DNA of 64,000 bases from Haematobia irritans (GCF_050003625.1 NC_134398.1:62752891-62816890), one strand, 5' to 3'; positions 46,885 to 58,222 are shown, counted from the stretch's first letter. Notes: generated by a model from the sequence alone, not told the origin. A program made the numbers and translations.

Positions 46885-47455
46885 GTTATACACTGAAAGG
46901 AAAATATACGTCATGAGGATGAATCTTTACGTCACGGTGATGAATTTTTCGTCAAAAATGAGCTAACGTAACATTTCATTCCATCGACAATTTTTCGGCA
47001 TGTCGATGAATTAAAATTCATCGCTGCGATGAACATATTTACATCCCATAGATAACTATATTTCGTCCAGGTTATGAAAAAATGTCATCTATGCGATTAC
47101 TTTTTTCGTATCTGTGAGTATTCTCTTTCATCCCTGGTATGATTTCAATATTACGATTCTCCTTCATCATCGCTACAATCGTGGTCGTCGCAGGGATGAA
47201 CGTTTTCCATAAATTCGATGTAATACATTCATCAATGTGACGTAAGCAATTCATCAATTTGATGAAATCATTTCATTAATTTGATGTAATCGATTCATCA
47301 ATTTCATGTAATCGATTCATCAATTTGATGTCATCGATTCACCAATTTGATGTAATCGATTCATCTATTTGATGCAAAATATTCATCAATGTGATGTAAT
47401 CTATACCTGTATATAGATTACATCAAATTGATGAACTGACACTTTTAATAAATAA
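46885..47455. repeat. 22-bp satellite-like array with an inverted last unit
   Basis: Units of about 22 bp (cgattcatcaatttgatgta + at) run from about 47215 to 47405; exact spacing of 22 is visible at 47291, 47313 and 47335. The last unit is followed by its own complement: gatgtaatctata at 47393 pairs with tatagattacatc at 47412-47424. The left flank (46893) starts cactgaaaggaaaatatacg and carries gatgaa/ttcatc motifs, so the array may belong to a TIR element whose right end I cannot find. Confidence 0.75.
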
Positions 47456-47499
47456 CTACATTGTTTCTTGTTTTGACATTTTTTATTTACTTGAAATAA

Positions 47500-48144
47500 G
47501 GTACAGTAAAAAAATAAGTACGTATATAAAATTGGTCATACCAATGTTATAGATATTATAAAAGAAAATTATTCAATGTATAATGAGAATGTTTTGATCC
47601 AAATGAACAGACATTTCAATTTCATTGGGATTTACAATGTAATTGACAAGTTTTAAATTCTAAAACTAAATATAAATTTAATACATAGTAGAGTTGTAGT
47701 TTTGGTTATTTTATTATTTTGTCATATTAAGTATATTTAATATAAAGTAAAAAATGAAAATATTAGATCATTCTTTCACGCTAGTTATAAAATAAATTAA
47801 AATTCACATTTTTATGATTAAATCATTTTAAATATTTAATACATTACTTTTTGTAACGACGGCACACATTTTTTATATTAAAGACAACTACCACAAAGCT
47901 GAAATATTAACACTATTGTGACTTATTTGAAATCTTAATTTATTTGAGATTTATAATGTAATTGAAAATTTATAGAAAATTTTTGATTTTGTTAAAACAA
48001 ATATAAATTTAATTCATAGTAGAGTTGTATTTTTGGTTATTTTATTATTTTGGTATAATAAGTAATTTTAATATAAGGTAAAAAACAAAATATTTAGCTC
48101 ATTCTTGCATGTTAGTTATAAAATAGATTAAAATTCACATTTTT
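47500..48144. repeat. About 330-bp tandem duplication, AT-rich
   Basis: The block with agtagagttgta, ggttattttattatttt and 'aattcacattttta' occurs at about 47640-47830 and again at 47940-48144. A second shared block (cacattttttatattaaaga) is at about 47868 and again after the family A insertion, near 49276. The second unit was interrupted by family A copy 5. Confidence 0.7.
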
Positions 48145-49250
48145 ATACCCTCCATCATAGGATGGGGGTATATTAACTTTGTCATTCCGTTTGTAACACA
48201 TCGAAGTATTGCTCTAAGACCCCATAAAGTATATATATTCTGGGTCGTGGTGAAATTCTGAGTCGAACTAAGCATGTCCGTCCGTCCGTCCGTCCGTCCG
48301 TCTGTTGAAATCACGCTAACTTCCGAACGAAACAAGCTATCGACTTGAAACTTGGCACAAGTAGTTGTTATCGATGTAGGTCGGATGGTATTGAAAATGT
48401 GCCATATCGGTCCACTTTTACGTATAGCCCCCATATAAAGGGACCCTCAGATTTGGCTTGTGGAGCCTCTAACAGCAGCATATTTCATCCGATCCGGCTG
48501 AAATTTGGTACATGGTGTTGGTATATGGTCTCTAACAACCATACAAAAATTGGTCCACATCGGTCCATAATTATATATAGCCCCCATATAAACCGATCCC
48601 CAGATTTGGCTTGCGAGGCCTCTAAGAGAAGCAAATTTCATCCGATCCGGGTGTAATTTAAAACATGGTGTTAGTATATGATCTTTAACAACCGTGCCAG
48701 AATTGGTCCATATCGGTCCATAATTATATATAGCCCCCATATAAAACATTCTCCAGATTTGACCTCCGGAGCCTCTTGGAGGAGCAAAATTCATCCGATC
48801 CGGTTCAAATTAGGCACGTGGTGTTAGTATATGGTCGCTAACAACCATACCAAAATTGGTCCAATCACACAAAAATTGGTCCATGTCGGTTCATAATCAT
48901 GGTTGCCACTAGAGCCAAAAATAATCTACCAAAATTTTATTTCTATAGAAAATTTTGTCAAAATTTTATTTCTGTAGAAAATGTTGCCAAATTTTATGTC
49001 TACTTTGTCAAACTGAATTATATACGTATTGGATCGATCTTTTTTGATTTAATGTATACCACGTATGGACTTACATACAATTTAGAAGATGGTGTTAGGA
49101 GGTTTTAAGATACCTTGCCATCGGCAAGCGTTACCACAACTTAAGTAATTCGATTGTGGATGGCAATGTTTAGAAGAAGTTTCTACGCAATCCATGATGG
49201 AGGGTACATAAGCTTCGGCCTGGCCGAACTTACGGCCGTATGTACTTGTT
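48145..49250 (+). mobile_element. DINE/Helentron-like family A, copy 5
   Basis: Both ends are present (ataccctccatcataggatg and gtatgtacttgtt), with a (GTCC)n tract at about 48276-48303, three array units and a short 29-bp array. It is inserted in the 330-bp duplication, whose other unit shows the uninterrupted sequence. No target duplication is apparent. Confidence 0.9.
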
Positions 49251-49349
49251 GTGATTAAATCATTATTTTTTGACGACACACATTTTTTATATTAAAGACA
49301 ACTACCACAAATCTAAAATATTAATACTATTGTGACTTAATTTGATCAA

Positions 49350-49505
49350 TTAGAATTTCAACATTACCATTATTTGGTCCATCTTTATTAATATAAAAAA
49401 AAAATTTTCTAGAAACATCCAAAACGGGTGTGAAGCCTCCGGGTATTGAACATTAAAAATATGGTTGCACTTAAAGCAAATATCAACTGCTCTCCGAAAA
49501 CTATT
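49350..49505 (-). pseudogene. Exon G: C-terminal exon
   Basis: It encodes FRRAVDICFKCNHIFNVQYP followed by EASHPFWMFLENFFFILIKM and a stop at 49350-49352. The RAVDICFK...YPEASHPFW pattern is the usual C-terminus of this insect family. Family A copy 6 ends three bases upstream of the frame, so the acceptor is disturbed; the phase with exon F is off by one. Confidence 0.65.
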
Positions 49506-49507
49506 TT

Positions 49508-50830
49508 TATACCCTCCATCATAGGATGGGGGTATATTAACATTGTCATTCCGTTTGTAACACATCGAAATATTGCTCTAAGACCCCATAAAGTATATAT
49601 ATTCTGGGTCGTGGTGAAATTCTGAGTCGATCTAAGCATGTCCGTCCATCCGTCCGTCCGTCTGTTGAAATCACGCTAACTTCCGAACGAAACAAGCTAT
49701 CGACTTGAAACTTGGCACAAGTAGTTGTTATCGATGTAGGTCGGATGGTATTGAAAATGGGCCATATCGGTCCATGGCTTGCGAGGCCTCTAAGAGAAGC
49801 AAATTTCATCCGATACGGCTGAAATTTGGTACATGGTGTTAGTATATGGTCTCTAACAACCATGCAGAAATTGGTCCACATCGGTTCATAATTATATATA
49901 GCCCCCATATAAACCGATCCCCCGAATGGCTTGCGAGGCCTCTAAGAGAAGCAAATTTCATCCGATCCGGGTGTAATTTAAAACATGGTGTTAGTATATG
50001 ATCTTTAACAACCGTGCCAGAATTGGTCCATATCGGTCCATAATTATATATAGCCCCCATATAAAACATTCTCCAGATTTGACCTCCGGAGCCTCTTGGA
50101 GGAGCAAAATTCATCCGATCCGGTTCAAATTAGGCACGTGGTGTTAGTATATGGTCGCTAACAACCATACCAAAATTGGTCCAATCACACAAAAATTGGT
50201 CCATGTCGGTTCATAATCATGGTTGCCACTAGAGCCAAAAATAATCTACCAAAATTTTATTTCTATAGAAAATTTTGTCAAAATTTTATTTCTAGAGAAA
50301 ATTTTGTTCAATTTTTATTCGGTTCATAATCATGGTTGCCACTCGAGCCAAAAATAATCTACCAAGATTTTATTTCTATAGAAAATTTTGTCAAAAGTTT
50401 ATTTCTATAGAAAATTTTGTTAAAATTTTATTTCTGTAGAAATTTTTGGCAAAATTTTCTTTCTATAGAAAATTTTGTAAAAATTTTTATTTCTATAGAA
50501 AATTTTGCGAAAATTTTATTTCTATAGAAAATTTTGTTAAAATTTTATTTCTGTAGAAAATTTTGTCAAAATTTTATGTCTACTTTGTTAAACTGAATTA
50601 TATACGTATTGGATCGATCTTTTTTGATTTAATATATACCACGTATGGACTTACATACAATTTAGAAGATGGTGTTAGGAGGTTTTAAGATACCTTGCCA
50701 TCGGCAAGCGTTACCGCAACTTAAGTAATTCGATTGTGGATGGCAGTGTTTAGATGAAGTTTCTACGCAATCCATGATGGAGGGTACTTAAGCTTCGGCC
50801 TGGCCGAACTTACGGCCGTATGTACTTGTT
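49508..50830 (+). mobile_element. DINE/Helentron-like family A, copy 6
   Basis: Both ends are complete. One array junction is a deletion (cggtccatggcttgcgaggc). 49950-50280 is nearly identical to 48630-48960 of copy 5, including shared oddities such as gtgtaatttaaaacatgg. It sits in what would be the last intron of the SAM-domain gene remnant. Confidence 0.9.
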
Positions 50831-50848
50831 TTATTTTTATCAACTCAC

Positions 50849-51938
50849 CTTCTAAATACACAAAGCATTCTTCTACTATAATAGCGTTTGGGTCTCCAAC
50901 GGCAAGTATGAAGGGATGTACGATTCAGTCTTATTCTTCCGAAATTCGATGTGGTCTTCTAACGATTGGATAGTTTTTGCAATAAATATGAAACACTCTT
51001 GAGAGTCTCACAATGGGTACCTCGCAATTTCCTTTTTTCCGTCAATAGTTCGCCTCATATATTTCTTTGTAGGAAATAGAGTAAAATGCAAGGACCATAA
51101 AATTTTTAGGGAAGTGTTTTCGCCACCTGTGGAGTAAAAAATATTTAAAAAAAAATTAAAAATATTATCTTAAATTATTATCTTCTTCATTTCTATTTTC
51201 CTCTAAATCGTTGACAACTGATTTAATGCAACCATCACGAATATCCTTTTTGCGAGCTTTTAGATAAATGAAAAGTTTTTCAAATTTGTCGTCCCACTCT
51301 AAAATTTTTGATGCATTTTTGTGTAATGTGCTGAAATCGTGGTCAATCTGCAAGTTTTTTTTTTTTTTTTGATAATTTTTGTTAGTGCTATTTTTAGTTG
51401 GAAGAGTCGATAAATACTTACCAATGTGAGCCCATTGGAAGCTTTGTAGTGCGGCCACAATTTTAGAGCATGAGCAATGTTTTTCGCTTCATTGACAATC
51501 TGATTAAAGCGATATTTTGAACACTTTCCCCAAGTATCTAAAAAAGCCCCGCAGATAAATTGTAGAACTTTAAGGATTGCGTAAGAAGTTCGCCATTTGA
51601 CTCGGGTTCTAAAATTAAAATTTTAATTAGTAATTTCTAACAATTTGTAGTAATTTTATTATTTAGCTACCAAAAATATCTCCATCTTTCGTGGGCTATG
51701 TAGAAGAATCTTTGTTAGTTTTTCGAATTTTTTAAGTTCTCTTTTCTTGTTATGGAACTTAACATAAAGTTTCCCTTTTTTACCTGTTCTGTAGAATTCT
51801 ATTTTTCCGATGGAAATATGTATATAATTTCATTTTCTATGCGGTGACTTGTTTAGAGGGTTAAAGGCATTTCACTCGCGTCCAAATATTCAACAACAAT
51901 GTTTACAATTTTATTTCGTCGCTCTTCCGTTAATTTTT
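50849..51938 (-). pseudogene. Exon C tail and exons D, E and F
   Basis: After the family B element the frame resumes with LTEERRNKIVNIVVEYLDAS, then meets two stops and shifts into KKGKLYVKFHNKKRELKKF. Exon D encodes LQFICGAFLDTWGKCSKYRF and KLWPHYKASNGLTL; exon E encodes IDHDFSTLHKNASKILEWDD and ends at a TAA (51165) where a donor seems to be lost (AAG followed by AT instead of GT). Exon F encodes WSLHFTLFPTKKYMRRTIDG, SQECFIFIAKTIQSLEDHIE and, in another frame, HPFILAVGDPNAIIVEECFV before an intact donor (gaagGTGAGT) at 50848. Confidence 0.7.
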
Positions 51939-53761
51939 ATACCCACCACCAAAGAATGGTGATGGGGGTATAATAAGTTTGTCATTCCGTGTGTAACACA
52001 TCGAAATATCGACTTCCGACTATATAAAGTATATATATATTCTTGATCAGGGAGAAATTCTAAGACGATATAAGCATGTCCGTCTGTCTGTCTGTTGTAA
52101 TCACTATACAGCCTTCAATAATTGCGCTATCGTCCTGAAATTTGGTACAGATTCGTTTTTTGGTTGCGTGCAGGTCAAGTTCGAAGATGGGCTATATCGG
52201 TCCAAGTTTTGATATAGTCCCCATATAAACCGATTTCTCGATTTGGGGTATTGGGCTTATAAAAAACGTAGTTTTTGTCCAATTAGCCTGAAATTGAAAA
52301 TCTAGAGGTACTTGCGGACCATAAAGAGGTGTGCCGAAAATGGTGCCCATCGGACCATGTTTTGGTATAGCCACATATAGACCGATCTCCCGATTTTGCT
52401 TCTTGGGCGTCTAGAAACTGTATTTTCTATCCGTTTTGCCTGAAATTGAAAATCTAGAGGTATTTTAGAGCCATAAAGAGGTATGTCGAAAATGGTCCGT
52501 ATCGGTCCATGTTTTGGTATAGCACAAAAATAGACCGATCTCCCGATTTTGCTTCTTGGGCTTCTAGAAACTGTATTTACTATCCGATTTGCCTGAAATT
52601 GGAAATTTAGAGGTATTTGGGGACCTTAAAGAGGTTTGTCGAAAATGGTCCGTATCGGTCCATGTTTTGGTATAGCACACATATAGACCGATCTCCCGAT
52701 TTTGGTTCTTGGCGTCTAGAAACTGTATTTTCTATACGATTTTCCTCAAATTGAAAATCTAGAGGTACTTTGGGCCATAAAAAGGTGTGTCGAAAATGGT
52801 CCGTATCGGTCCATGTTTTGGTATAGTCGCCATATAGACCGATCTCCCGATTTTTATTCTTTGGCTTCTATAAACTGTATTTATTACCCGATTTGCCTGA
52901 AATTGCAAATCTAGAGTTATTTTGGGACCCCAAATATGTGTGCCGAAATTGGTATAAATCCCATATAGACCGATCTTTCGGTTTTACTTCTTGGGCGTCT
53001 AGAGACTATATTTTCCAGCCGATTTGCTTGAAATTGAAAATCTACAGGTATTTTAAGATCACAAATAGGTGTGTCGCAAATGGTGCCTATTGGTCCATAT
53101 TTTGGTATAGCCCCCATATAGACCGATCTCCCGACTATATTTCTTGGGCTTCTAGAATCCGTAGTTTTTATCCAAATTGCCGGAAATTAGAAATATAGAC
53201 GTATCTTAGGACCATAAAGAGGTGTGTCCAAAATGGTCCGTATCGGTCCATGTTTTGGTATAGCCCCTATATAGACTGATCTCTCGATTTTACTTCTTGG
53301 GCTTCTAGAATTCGTAGTTTTCACCAATTAGTCTGAAAGTGGAATTCTAGAGGTATTTGAGGAACATAAAGAGGTGGTGAGTATTGGTCCATGTTTTGGT
53401 ATAGGCCCCATATAGACCTAACACCCGAATTTATTTCTAGGACTTCAAATCAAGGCGTTATTTCATCATATAACATAGACGATATGTTTATGATTTCTCT
53501 AAAACTCAAACAAAATTGGTTCTCATAAATCCAGAATCTGAGCTGGTCTTCATAGGTAGAATCTTTAATTTGTTTCTTCGGGAAGCGTACTGGTTGAACT
53601 GATTTGCTTGGGAGAAGATTTGTCATCAAACCCCCTAAAATGCAATATATTATCAAGTAACCCGCTACGACGATGAGTTTTCTAAGTAAACTATTATATT
53701 TGATTCATGGTGGTGGGAATTTAAGATTCGACCGCCGAACATACTGCTGTATATACTTGTT
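51939..53761 (+). mobile_element. DINE-like family B, copy 3
   Basis: Head tacccaccaccaaagaatgg and ggggtataataag, GTCYGTCTGTCTG tract near 52079, then units of 152-153 bp (atgttttgg at 52357, 52509 and 52662). The tail has ttcatggtggtggga and a damaged hairpin (cgaccgccgaaca), ending tatatacttgt. It lies inside exon C; joining the flanks across a T-run gives an open frame with no target duplication. Confidence 0.9.
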
Positions 53762-55036
53762 TATTATTGTGGTAGTTCTGCGACATCCAACTTTATGTTT
53801 TTTTTTTTTTTTAATGTCAATTAAGTTCGTCTGTAATACTTCAGATTCGCTGCTTGATGGTTGCGACGATGAAAGTGAAAGTTGAGGAAGTAAAACATTC
53901 GAAGTACTTTCTTGAGTAAGAGGAATTTCCAGATAAGTCCTCCACACGCTCACAAAAAATCGCTTCTGTAACATATACTCCCAAACATATTTTGCTTCAA
54001 GCATATACATTTTTGGGTATTGCCCAAACATTTATATGTTTGATCTCTTCCAATATATAATATGTTTGAAAGCACATTGGTCTAAACAATATATGTTTGG
54101 GTAGTCTAAGTTCCAAACATTTTGTATTTTTGCATCCAAATTCAATAATGTTGTCTTCCAAAAAACAATATGTTATTATGTGACCATATAATATGTTTGG
54201 AAGCATTTTGCACCCAAAAATATTATATGCTTAAAAAAAATTCTCCCAAACAATATTGTGCTCAAAATTTTATTTATTTATTTATATATTTACAATCATA
54301 ATGAATTATGAAAATAAACAGGTAATATAGGTGCTAACAACATAGGTTTTCGACCTGAATGCTCAAAATTTTGTTTCTGCCCAATTGTATATTCCCCGAC
54401 ATCTTTCTCACTTCCACGAGATTTTTTAGTTCTTAGCACCTTTTGCTGTAATACAAACATTGTAGAAGAAATTATTCAATTTTATGATTTTTTTTATTTT
54501 AATTTTACCTTTTGCCGGACGGGGACTCGAACAGCGGACCACACAGTTTGTAAGGATCAAAGAAGTAGCTGATCAATTGCCCAAGGAAAAAAAAAAAGTT
54601 AATTTTGTAATAACAAGCAACAACCACCAACTTAATTCAATATCGCTCCCTGTTAAATAGCGCTCCAAGCTACTAAACACATATATGTTAATAGGCTATT
54701 TCTAAATTAATATATGTTTGCATTCAAGCATATTATATTTACAAACATTTTATGTCCCAAACATAATATGTTCTAACATATTAACATATATGTCCCAAAC
54801 ATGTTATGCTAGTTTATGAACATTATATGCTTGCACTCAAAAATATTGTGTTTAAAAATTTGTGTTCCAAACATATAATGTTTATAGCCAAACATATGAA
54901 AAACAGTCTTTTTCAACCGTGCATGCTATGAATTTATGTTTGAATACAATATTTTCGCCAAATTTAAGCTTTTCTAATAACTCCTGTAGATCTTCTTTGG
55001 TCAATAATTTCAATACATTTACTGTTATAGCTTCGG
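53762..55036 (-). pseudogene. Exon C, N-terminal part: second half of the SAM domain and Ser-rich linker, split by MITE H
   Basis: It continues the SAM domain (AEAITVNVLKLLTKEDLQEL) and ends it with FKHKFIAWRTYLE, where the MITE at 53945-54921 sits between the Ala and Trp codons. Removing the MITE and one CA restores the frame exactly. A serine-rich linker (LSLSSSQPSSSESEVLQ) and a lysine run follow, up to the family B insertion at 53761. Confidence 0.75.
53945..54921. mobile_element. MITE family H, copy 2 (977 bp)
   Basis: The ends are cacgctcacaaaaaatcgc and tttttcaaccgtg, with CA at 53943-53944 and 54922-54923. It is nearly identical to 14256-15230. A tRNA-like module is at about 54513-54590 (minus). 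It interrupts the SAM-domain exon. Confidence 0.95.
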
Positions 55037-55268
55037 CTAAAAAGTATTAAATACGAATTCGATCAACAATTAATTCAAATAGTGTTTTACTGGCTGTTAG
55101 CAGAAAAAAAAACGTTTTACAATTGCTATTGCTATTGAAAATTTTATTGAACAATAAAAATAAGAATTTGTGTTAATATTCAATGAATTATTTTGATCTA
55201 ATTTTTGACTGCTGGTAAAAACCGGTATATTAAATCTAACAAATAAAGAATTTTCACTTTTGTTATAC

Positions 55269-55346
55269 CTTTAAATAACTCATACAGATGAGAAAGTTCC
55301 CAGTTACTTAACAGTTCTTTGAGGGTGGTTGATTCATCCGTTTCAA
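55269..55346 (-). pseudogene. Exon B: first half of the SAM domain
   Basis: A 78-bp exon with acceptor tatttttag and donor aaagGTATAAC. It encodes ETDESTTLKELLSNWELSHL and YELFK, helices 1-2 of a SAM fold, and ends in phase 1. The following 232-bp intron ends ctttttag at 55037. Confidence 0.7.
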
Positions 55347-55512
55347 CTAAAAATATTTATAAACGAAATAAAATAAATAAAAATTTAAATTCATGACACT
55401 GATTCTTTCAATCAAATCATTAGTTTTCCTCATCATGTTTTAATAATGGTTGTTGGAGGGCCTATGAAATCAAGAACGCTCAAAATGCGAAATTCTCCGA
55501 AATCGTTTGTAT

Positions 55513-56246
55513 TAGGGATCTATAGTAGAAACCAATAATCGATTTTTCGACTTTTCGATTATTGACTTTTAATCGAAAATCGATTTTCGATTATTTTTAC
55601 CATTTTTCGATTTTTCATAATCGAATTTCATAAAAATAATGACTATACAAAATAATCAATTTTATGAAATCTATTTGTCTTTTTTCGAGTGTTATCAACA
55701 ATAGTTGGTATGAAATGACAAAAATTAGTGTTCCGGTCAAACGTGTTAATTTTTTTAATTTGTTTATTATATTTTTAAAAGGTTCAATATAAAATTTTTA
55801 ACATGTACAAATCATTTATCATTATTTCCCAAAATAATGAAGTGTCGCCCCAAAATTGTGGCCTTGTTTCATTCCTGGGGCCCTATTGCAAACGGTATGA
55901 ATTGAAGGAAATTGAAATCACAAAGGATTCATTTCCACCACTTTGATATTTTATTTAATCAAATCAGAATTTTTATTCTTATTGGTAATAGAATTCCTCA
56001 CATCTAGGCACATTTCAATTTAATTTAAACCAATGAATAAAACATTTAAATTGATTTGTGAAAGTCAACATTAAAAAAATAGTTGAAAATCTAAAATCTT
56101 TATTTGATCGTCAAAATTAAAAATTAGTCGAAAATCTAAAATCGATTTTGCGATTATTTTTAAGTTGATAATCGATTTCGATTTTTTAGATTTTCATGCC
56201 AATATTCGAATAATCGATTAATCGATTTTCGATTTATAGATCCCTA
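55513..56246. mobile_element. hAT-type MITE (734 bp)
   Basis: Inverted ends are tagggatctata and tatagatcccta. An 8-bp target duplication (gtttgtat / gttcgtat, one mismatch) is typical of the hAT superfamily. The subterminal regions are packed with aatcgattttcgatt-type palindromes. No transposase. It interrupts exon A; the frame joins across it (SFQVDTN, then FGEFRILSVLDFIG). Confidence 0.9.
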
Positions 56247-56504
56247 GTTCGTATCAACTTGAAATGATGTGTAATGTTTGACATACACAAAGTCTTCAAA
56301 TTTTTGAACAAATAGAAAAACTTGTTGATCCAAAACGATTATATTTCTTATAATATAAATATGATAATCATCTGTTTTCGTGGCAACTATAAATCCATTT
56401 TTGTATAAAATATTATGATGTATAATTTTGTCATAAATTGCAAATAACACTTTAGATTTTCCAATTAATTGTTCTATAATTTCCAGAAAATCGCAATTTG
56501 AACT

Positions 56505-57499
56505 TGTGACGACCGAAAGTCGGACCTCGTTTTCGGCCACACAATTTTAACTCTTTTGTTTTTGTTTAATTTTCTATTTTTATTCTTTATATTTTGTTTA
56601 ATTTCCTTTTTCTATATTTCTAATGTAAAAACAAATTAATTTCTTTTATTTTTCCTTTCTTTATAAATGAATTCCTTAGGTTAATCTAATGTATAGTATA
56701 GTATAAGTATATATAGTATAAGTATATAATATAATATGAAATAATATAATATAAATAATATAAATTTAATATACTATAAAATATATATAAAATTTTCCCA
56801 TCCGTTTTGAGAAGGCTAGCTATTTCCCTAACATATCTTGCGACCCTCATACTTGTTTACAACATTTCAAAATATTCAAAAACAACTCGCCGTTATTTAT
56901 CACCAACAATGTCCACTGCAACAGGTGTTAAACTTTGCAAAATAGAATATTTTCAACTTTGCAAAATAACTCGCCGTTATTTAACACTAACAATGTCCAT
57001 TGCAACATGTGTTAAACTTCGCATGTTTCAACTTTTCCAAATACCTCGCCGTTATACAGCACCAACAAATATCACAACAGGCTGTGGTGATGATCACTAA
57101 CAACAACAACAACAACGAGCAGTGGCAATGGAATGTAAGTATGGAAGACCATCGTTCGGTGGTAATGTACATACAAAATAACCGAACAGAAGCATCACTG
57201 CTGAGATCTCTGCTACTGCCAGGCCAGAGAGAGGCTGCTCTGCCGTGGTGAATATCACAGCCACAGATGACAATAAAAGAGTTGCAAAACTTGAATCTGG
57301 GTCAGTCAGTGAAGTGCGTGCCTACCACCGGCAACAAAGTGCAGTGCGCGGTTACCAACAAAGTAGCTAAACCAAGTGATACAAACCATTTGCTCAACGA
57401 AAGAGCCAGAGACAGCGGGTGAGTACAATCAACTGTGATACTATCGAATAAAGTGTTTTGTGACCCAGCCGGATTTCGATAATAGTGTGGAAGTGGACA
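56505..57499 (+). repeat. 5' LTR (right limit uncertain)
   Basis: It matches the 3' LTR (61290-61345 plus 63056-64000) up to at least 57499 (gtggaagtggaca). A TA-rich run at 56690-56790 and a caacaacaacaac run near 57098 are notable. Since the window ends in the 3' LTR, the exact right end cannot be fixed. Confidence 0.8.
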
Positions 57500-57550
57500 T
57501 AGAATCGGTTCGTAAAGTGATTACGTGTAAAACTTATTTATAAAAGCAAA

Positions 57551-58222
57551 TGTGTTGTCGCATGCCACTTGCAGTGACCGCGTTACATAACGTTTTATAA
57601 TACCAAGTGTGTTATCGTATGTCACTTGCATTTATCGCGTTACATAACCTTTTTAAAAATCAAGTGTGTTGTCGTATGCCACTTTCATTTATCGTGTTAC
57701 ATAACCTCTTTGAAATCAAGTGTGTTGTCGCATGCCACTTGCCACGTTCAAACCCCAAAACCCGTGACTAAATATAATTTTGGTCTTATCAAGTGTGTTG
57801 TCGTATGCCACTTAATGGCGCTATATAGACTGTCCTACTGCAGGTGTGTTGTCGCAAGACGCTTGCCGCGTTCAAATATCATTACCCGTGACTAGAGATT
57901 CCCATTAGCCAAGTGTGTTGTCGCAAGCCACTTGCGTCACTTTCGTGATCGTTGCTAAACCGCCTTCCAAGTGTGTTGTCGCAAGCCACTTGCTTCACTT
58001 TCGTGGTCGTTGCTAAACCGCCTTCCAAGTGTGTTGTCACAAGCCACTTGCCGTGATACCATTCTGTCAAGTGTGTTGTCGTAAGCCACTTGTCGTGACC
58101 CCGTTACGTAATACCGTTATTCAAGTGTGTTGCCGCAAGCCACTTGCCGTGACTTCGTTACGTGCACCTAGCTAAAACCCCTTTTTCCAAGTGTGTTGTC
58201 GTATGCCACTTGCCGTGGTTCC
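57551..58222 (+). repeat. About 12 hairpin repeats in place of gag
   Basis: Each unit starts with a version of caagtgtgttgtcgcaagcc followed by acttg, where caagtg pairs with cacttg. Units begin near 57551, 57606, 57661, 57718, 57790, 57844, 57911, 57969, 58027, 58069, 58123 and 58189. Spacing is 42-72 bp and linkers vary (many contain ccgtgac or cgttacgtaa). The last unit abuts pol sequence directly. Confidence 0.9.

Larger units (their letters stand above)
49350..56504 (-). pseudogene. SAM-domain protein gene remnant, multi-exon, broken by five insertions
   Basis: Minus-strand gene, N-terminus towards 56504. Exon blocks: A 56504-55436, B 55346-55269, C 55036 to about 51640, D 51608-51422, E 51347-51165, F 51126-50849, G 49505-49350. 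B/C and D/E are joined by GT-AG introns (232 and 74 bp) in correct phase. B plus C make a SAM domain (ELLSNWELSHLYELFK, then LLTKEDLQELLEKLKFGENI). The C-terminal pattern (KLWPHYKASNGLTLIDHDF; HPFILAVGDPNAIIVEECFV; RAVDICFKCNHIFNVQYPEA) matches a multi-copy uncharacterised insect family I know only by pattern. Stops in C, frameshifts in C and F, and a lost E donor show it is dead. Function unknown. Confidence 0.75.

Noticed and set aside
46885..47410. CRISPR-like array of short palindromic repeats
   Set aside because: The units are contiguous with no unique spacers; it is a simple tandem repeat in eukaryotic DNA.
57551..58222. CRISPR-like repeat/spacer pattern
   Set aside because: Spacers vary in length and share sequence (ccgtgac, cgttacgta). 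It lies in an LTR element with no cas genes.
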